From NCBI GenBank assembly GCA_030637505.1, contig DAOWGJ010000189.1, positions 1 to 9,315 of the forward strand: a DNA stretch of 9,315 nucleotides. The letters run 5' to 3'. The position numbers and the translations under genes were made by a program. This DNA is from Holophagae bacterium (GTDB lineage: Bacteria > Acidobacteriota > Thermoanaerobaculia > Thermoanaerobaculales > Sulfomarinibacteraceae). The notes under the pieces are model-generated. The model worked only from the letters and a program-made list of their open reading frames with translations. It ran no database searches and was not told the DNA's origin. Positions 6,783 to 9,315 of this stretch are shown here, one piece after another; within the stretch, counting starts at the first letter, position 1; the number at the start of each line of letters is the position of its first letter.

Positions 6783-6808
6783 ACCTTCAACGGTGTCGGG
6801 AGGACTCA

Positions 6809-6838
6809 ATTGTACCGATCCCAGGTTGCTGACTCCAA
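6809..6838 (-). promoter_or_regulatory. Likely sigma70-type promoter of the acetyltransferase-like gene
   Basis: On the minus strand, TACAAT (6814-6809) matches the -10 consensus at 5 of 6 bases. It lies 18 bases downstream of TTGGAG (6838-6833), which matches the -35 consensus at 3 of 6. It sits directly after the atp terminator, where an independent promoter is needed, and would give a leader of about 105 bases. Confidence 0.4.
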
Positions 6839-6864
6839 AATAAAAAGGCCCCCGAAAGGGGGCC
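6837..6864 (-). terminator. Intrinsic terminator of the atp operon
   Basis: On the minus strand GGCCCCC and GGGGGCC (6864-6858 and 6853-6847) form a perfect 7-base-pair stem around the tetraloop TTTC. The stem is followed by TTTTTATTTT (6846-6837). It lies 36 bases past the atpE stop and is a textbook Rho-independent terminator. Confidence 0.92.
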
Positions 6865-6899
6865 CTCAATTTTCGTTCGATGAAAATTTAGGCGAGAAT

Positions 6900-7217
6900 C
6901 TAGGCGAGGATCAGAAACGCAATGATCAGCGCGTAGATCACCAGGGACTCGATCAGCGCGAGACCAATGATCATCGTGATCCGGATCGGACCGACCGCAC
7001 CGGGGTTGCGTCCGATGGCTTCACAGGCCGCGGCCAGACCCTTGGCCTGACCGAGGGCGCCGAAGGCCGCCGCGATACCGATCGCGAATGCCGCAGAACC
7101 GTACTGCCACCAGTCCTTGGAAGCCTCATCGGCTGCACCGTGATCCTGGGCCATTGCCGGGGCGGCAACCGCGATCGCCACAAGAACCAACGCCATGATT
7201 GCAAATTTACGACTCAT
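6900..7217 (-). CDS. atpE: ATP synthase F0 subunit c
   Basis: This 105-residue subunit forms the rotating membrane ring that couples ion flow to ATP synthesis. Two membrane helices (about 39-68 and 80-104) flank the polar loop Arg70-Asn71-Pro72. The ion-binding glutamate is Glu90 in GLALIESLVIY. An ungapped comparison, from memory, with the Na+-driven Ilyobacter tartaricus c subunit, anchored on the RxP loop, places Gln57, Glu90, Ser91 and Tyr95 on its Na+ ligands Gln32, Glu65, Ser66 and Tyr70; only Thr67 differs (Leu92). Residues 1-24 (MSRKFAIMALV to PAMAQ) look like a cleavable signal peptide, making the protein longer than the usual 70-90 residues. AGGAGG (7226-7221) gives a very strong ribosome site, fitting the high copy number of this subunit. 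It is the last gene of the operon, followed by the terminator. Confidence 0.95.
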   Translation of the reverse strand: MSRKFAIMALVLVAIAVAAPAMAQDHGAADEASKDWWQYGSAAFAIGIAAAFGALGQAKGLAAACEAIGRNPGAVGPIRITMIIGLALIESLVIYALIIAFLILA

Positions 7218-7233
7218 ACATCCTCCTAAAAAA

Positions 7234-7980
7234 TTAATGTTCTTCGCTTGCCACCGCGCCCTGCAGATAGGCCATGGTCAGCATAATGAAAATAAACGCC
7301 TGGAGCAGGGCTCCGAAAATCCCCAGGCCCATCATCGGCCAGGGAATTACAAAGGGAAACATGGCAAAGAAGATCCCGGTGGCCGTGTGCTCACCAAAGA
7401 TATTGCCGAACAATCGGAGGGCCAGAGAGAGGATCCGCGCCAGGTGCGAGATGATCTCGATCGGGACCATCAAGGGCGCAAGGATCGGCAACGGACCGGC
7501 AAAGTGGGCCATGTATTTGAACAACCCGTTGTCCCTGATGCCGACCATGTTGTAGTACAGAAAGGCGGTAATCGACAGGGCGAAGGTTGTGCTGGGATTG
7601 CCCGTCGGGGGCTGCAGGAAGTAGAACAGGCCGAAGATGTTGCCGACGAAGATAAATACCGCAAGGCCGAGTACGAAAGGCAGGAACCGTGCACCGAAAC
7701 CGTGACCGACGACTTCTTCGATCAGATCCCGAAGACCGCTCAGGGTCAATTCGAGGATCTGCTGGAACTTTCCGGGCGCCTCGACCGAATACTTTTTCCT
7801 CAGGGGAATCAATGCCAGAGCGACAACCGCCACGATCAGCATGGACATGACGACGTGATCGGGCAGCCAATAGCCGTCGTGGGTTCCCATCATCGCCTGG
7901 TATTTCTCGGGCGCTGCACCAAAGACCGCCAACAACAGGCGGTTGACCGGCGCAAAGAGAATTGAATAACTGTGCTCCAA
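7234..7980 (-). CDS. atpB: ATP synthase F0 subunit a
   Basis: This 248-residue stator subunit provides the two half-channels that bring ions to the c ring. The essential arginine is Arg189 in SLALRLFGN (E. coli Arg210), within ISHLARILSLALRLFGNIFGEH. Hydrophobic segments lie at about 43-60, 98-122, 130-145, 165-205 and 208-240, typical of the family. It apparently starts with TTG (7980-7978), giving residues MEHSYS. A GGAGG-containing purine run about 7 bases upstream, inside the end of atpI and the 3-base gap, supports this start; the next Met is at residue 30, too far in. The gene lies 3 bases after atpI and 16 bases before atpE, so one transcript is likely. Confidence 0.95.
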   Translation of the reverse strand: MEHSYSILFAPVNRLLLAVFGAAPEKYQAMMGTHDGYWLPDHVVMSMLIVAVVALALIPLRKKYSVEAPGKFQQILELTLSGLRDLIEEVVGHGFGARFLPFVLGLAVFIFVGNIFGLFYFLQPPTGNPSTTFALSITAFLYYNMVGIRDNGLFKYMAHFAGPLPILAPLMVPIEIISHLARILSLALRLFGNIFGEHTATGIFFAMFPFVIPWPMMGLGIFGALLQAFIFIMLTMAYLQGAVASEEH

Positions 7981-7983
7981 ACC

Positions 7984-8376
7984 TCAACCTCCCCCAACCC
8001 GGCCCCAGCGAAAGGCCTCGATGACGAGGGCGATCACAAGAGCCGAAAACCCCAGGGCTACACCGATTGCATCGATGTCGGGAACCCAGAGTAATGCTGC
8101 CATCAGGACGCCGAACAGGGCCATGCGTCCAAGTAATCTCAACGCTGACCCCCCATCGAACTGCGGTACGCCCGGTTGAACGACCCGCATCAGAACGACC
8201 TCAAGCCAGCGGAAATTGATAATAGCCACCGCCCCTGCTGCGGTCAAGCTCAACCCGCCGGAAAAAGAATGGCGAAAGAGACCGTAGGCCAGACCCCCGA
8301 CGATCGAAATGGCAGCGGCCAGCATCGCCACCCTTTTTCCCGAGAATGCCTCAGAAGTGCGGTCAGCTGTTGCCAT
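7984..8376 (-). CDS. atpI: ATP synthase protein I-like (AtpI/UncI family)
   Basis: This 130-residue membrane protein has four predicted helices at about 15-35, 41-63, 80-98 and 103-122. Its position between atpZ and atpB, size and topology match AtpI/UncI, an accessory factor thought to help c-ring assembly or stability. Conservation in this family is low, so identification rests mainly on context. FRWLEVVLMRV (55-65) resembles the family's conserved 'n..w' segment after the second helix. The first 14 bases overlap the end of atpZ, which implies coupled translation. Confidence 0.75.
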   Translation of the reverse strand: MATADRTSEAFSGKRVAMLAAAISIVGGLAYGLFRHSFSGGLSLTAAGAVAIINFRWLEVVLMRVVQPGVPQFDGGSALRLLGRMALFGVLMAALLWVPDIDAIGVALGFSALVIALVIEAFRWGRVGGG

Positions 8377-8695
8377 TGCCGTCCTCGGCCGCCGCCCTGG
8401 CCGCCTCGGCAGCTTCCTCCCGCGTCGCTCTGAGGGTGATTCGGAAGAGATTGACGAAACCTGCGGCTACCCCGAAGAGGGCGAAGATGATCGTCAACCA
8501 GGGGTGTGTGCCGAGCCACCGGTCCATCCACCGACCCCAGAAATAGCCGATCCCAATCGCCACCGGAAACTGGATGCCAACGATCGAAAGATCCATCCAC
8601 GCCCCGGCCTTGCGGAATCCCTTGCCTTTGAGTACCACTGAAACCCCCCGGCCAGTCTGCCCGAACTGCCGGTATCTCTCAAGGGGGAGAGCCAT
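8363..8695 (-). CDS. atpZ: AtpZ-type F0 accessory protein
   Basis: This 110-residue protein begins MALPLERYRQ and has two membrane helices, about 34-55 and 64-84. The pattern GIGYFWGRWMDRWLGTHPWLTIIF, continuing FGVAAGFVNLFR, is characteristic of AtpZ/AtpI-type proteins that precede atpI-atpB in many bacteria. Members have been linked to Mg2+/Ca2+ transport or c-ring assembly; which applies here is unknown. The tail is a charged Ala/Glu-rich helix (TREEAAEAARAAAEDG). The frame stays open up to 8863, but the added 56 residues are low-complexity, have no ribosome site and run into the palindrome at 8830-8849. ATG 8695, with a GGAAGGGG-like purine run upstream, is therefore preferred; Met34 is an alternative start. 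It is the first gene of the operon. I could not identify its promoter. Confidence 0.8.
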   Translation of the reverse strand: MALPLERYRQFGQTGRGVSVVLKGKGFRKAGAWMDLSIVGIQFPVAIGIGYFWGRWMDRWLGTHPWLTIIFALFGVAAGFVNLFRITLRATREEAAEAARAAAEDGNGNS

Positions 8696-8829
8696 TGAAA
8701 CCCGCCCCTTCCCCGCCCGCTGTCTCCGGGCGCCGGCAAGGACGCTGTTGGCTGACCCTGTCTCCGGATTCTCCGGGGGATCGACATGCCTCACAGCGTC
8801 AGGGACGGCGGCTGGCCGGCCATCCGTAG

Positions 8830-8849
8830 GGGCACGGCGTGCCGTGCCC
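8830..8849. repeat. Near-perfect GC-rich palindrome in the atp / toxin-antitoxin divergent region
   Basis: GGGCACGGC (8830-8838) and GCCGTGCCC (8841-8849) are perfect 9-base arms around GT. It lies at the edge of the atp upstream region and just before the sequence becomes AT-rich. There is no T-run on either side, so it is not an intrinsic terminator. It is more likely a repetitive extragenic palindrome or a regulator site; copy number in the genome is unknown. Confidence 0.6.
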
Positions 8850-8868
8850 TTTCCGGGAAACACGCGAT

Positions 8869-8905
8869 GTTACAAAATGCAACATTCTGTTGTAGAATGA
8901 CAACA
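8869..8905 (+). promoter_or_regulatory. Toxin-antitoxin promoter with overlapping operator palindromes
   Basis: GTTACA (8869-8874, 4 of 6 matches to -35), an 18-base spacer and TAGAAT (8893-8898, -10) form a promoter just upstream of the antitoxin gene. Two inverted repeats overlap the -10: ATTCT/AGAAT (8884-8888 and 8894-8898) and TGTTGT/ACAACA (8888-8893 and 8900-8905). This fits autorepression by a ribbon-helix-helix antitoxin, though binding is inferred. Confidence 0.55.
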
Positions 8906-8921
8906 GACGGGAGGTGCCATT

Positions 8922-9140
8922 ATGGGCACGGCAGTACGGGTTTCCGACAAACTGGTGAGAGACGCAAAGCTGATCAGTGCAGTTGACAACCGGTCCGTCA
9001 CCGGACAGATTGAACATTGGGCCAGAATTGGCAAGTGCGCCGAAGAGAATCCTGATTTAACATACAGCTTGATTAAAGAAATCTTGATAGGCTTGGAGGA
9101 GTTAGAGCAAGGAAAGTATACGGAATACACATTTGATTGA
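8922..9140 (+). CDS. ParD-like antitoxin of a type II toxin-antitoxin pair
   Basis: This 72-residue protein resembles the ParD-like antitoxin family. The N-terminal strand TAVRVSDKLVRDAKLI (3-18) and the helix RSVTGQIEHWARIGKCAEENPDL (24-46) fit a ribbon-helix-helix DNA-binding fold. The C-terminus (KEILIGLEELEQGKYTEYTFD) would wrap and neutralise the toxin. GGGAGGT (8909-8915) supports the ATG. The palindromes over the promoter at 8884-8905 would be its autoregulatory operator. The toxin gene starts 6 bases after its stop. The gene is more AT-rich than the upstream region, consistent with horizontal acquisition. Confidence 0.8.
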   Translation: MGTAVRVSDKLVRDAKLISAVDNRSVTGQIEHWARIGKCAEENPDLTYSLIKEILIGLEELEQGKYTEYTFD

Positions 9141-9146
9141 CCGCAC

Positions 9147-9315
9147 ATGAAAATTCTACAGTCCCATTCATTCGAAAAAAAAGTCAAAAGACTAACCAAA
9201 CAAGAAAAAAAGATGTTGGATAAGGAAATAAAGAAATTATTAACCGAACCCTCCTTAGGCCAGGAAAAGAAAGGGGATCTTCGTGGTATTCATGTCCATA
9301 AGTTTAAGATTCACA
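9147..9315 (+). CDS. RelE/ParE-like toxin, truncated by the window end
   Basis: Only the first 56 codons are visible. The protein begins MKILQSHSFEKKVKRL, followed by the lysine-rich helical hairpin TKQEKKMLDKEIKKLLTEPS and then GDLRGIHVHKFKIH. This matches the RelE/ParE toxin layout of strand, helical hairpin and GDL.G..V.KF sheet core, in the variant that pairs with ParD-like antitoxins. Such toxins either cleave mRNA or poison gyrase; which applies here cannot be judged without the C-terminus. There is no Shine-Dalgarno sequence, so translation probably depends on the antitoxin frame ending 6 bases upstream. Bases 9181-9315 are only about 35% G+C (47 of 135 counted), far below the rest of the window. 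Runs of eight and seven A residues (9175-9182, 9205-9211) are potential slippage sites. Confidence 0.75.
   Translation, partial: MKILQSHSFEKKVKRLTKQEKKMLDKEIKKLLTEPSLGQEKKGDLRGIHVHKFKIH

Noticed and set aside
7195..7965. 256-codon open frame on the plus strand
   Set aside because: It is antisense to atpB and atpE, with polar Gln/Arg/Asp-rich sequence typical of the reverse reading of membrane-protein genes.
8696..8863. N-terminal extension of the AtpZ frame by 56 residues
   Set aside because: The translation is low-complexity, has no start signal and reads through the palindrome at 8830-8849; the family's usual length favours ATG 8695.
8696..8921. atp operon promoter
   Set aside because: Candidate minus-strand hexamers (for example TAACAT near 8868-8873) lack a credible -35 at the right spacing, so no call is made.
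1..9315. tRNA or rRNA genes
   Set aside because: No cloverleaf with a GTTCRANNC-type T-loop and no conserved rRNA segment was seen on either strand by eye.

Overview
The window comes from a high-GC bacterium. Two 60-base lines I counted inside genes are about 62% and 70% G+C, while the last 135 bases drop to about 35%. The F0 genes stand apart from any F1 genes, subunit c carries a signal-peptide-like N-terminus, and one truncated secreted protein starts with an 'NLLQNADF' segment. This combination would fit an Acidobacteriota or Deltaproteobacteria-like lineage. That placement is inference and weak.

Layout. (1) 1-336: a short secreted-protein ORF that looks like the remnant of a larger gene, then a stem-loop and a possible promoter. 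(2) 337-1233 (+): a DHH/DHHA1 phosphoesterase. (3) 1330-5690 (+): a surface-glycan cluster made of a Wzm-type ABC permease, a 241-base gap packed with back-to-back hairpins, a Wzt-type ATPase with a C-terminal extension, a radical SAM/SPASM protein and a GT4-type glycosyltransferase. The last three genes are separated by only 1 and 3 bases and are probably translationally coupled. (4) 5710-6696 (-): a GNAT-superfamily protein convergent with the glycan cluster. (5) 6697-6899: leader, heptamer repeats, likely promoter and the atp terminator. (6) 6900-8695 (-): a compact F0 operon, atpZ-atpI-atpB-atpE, ending in a strong intrinsic terminator with no atpF or F1 genes following. (7) 8696-8921: a divergent control region with a near-perfect GC-rich palindrome. 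(8) 8922-9315 (+): an AT-rich ParD-like/ParE-like toxin-antitoxin pair, the toxin cut by the window edge.

How the genes work together. Wzm and Wzt would export an undecaprenyl-linked polysaccharide across the inner membrane, and the GT4 enzyme would add a sugar to it. The radical SAM protein is the least predictable member. The atp genes supply the membrane ion channel of ATP synthase. Its c subunit carries most of the Na+-binding residue set (Gln57, Glu90, Ser91, Tyr95). The toxin-antitoxin pair looks recently acquired.

I see no fully new system. The best candidates for a second look are the hairpin array at 2166-2270, the radical SAM protein inside the glycan-export operon, and the Na+-type c-ring signature.
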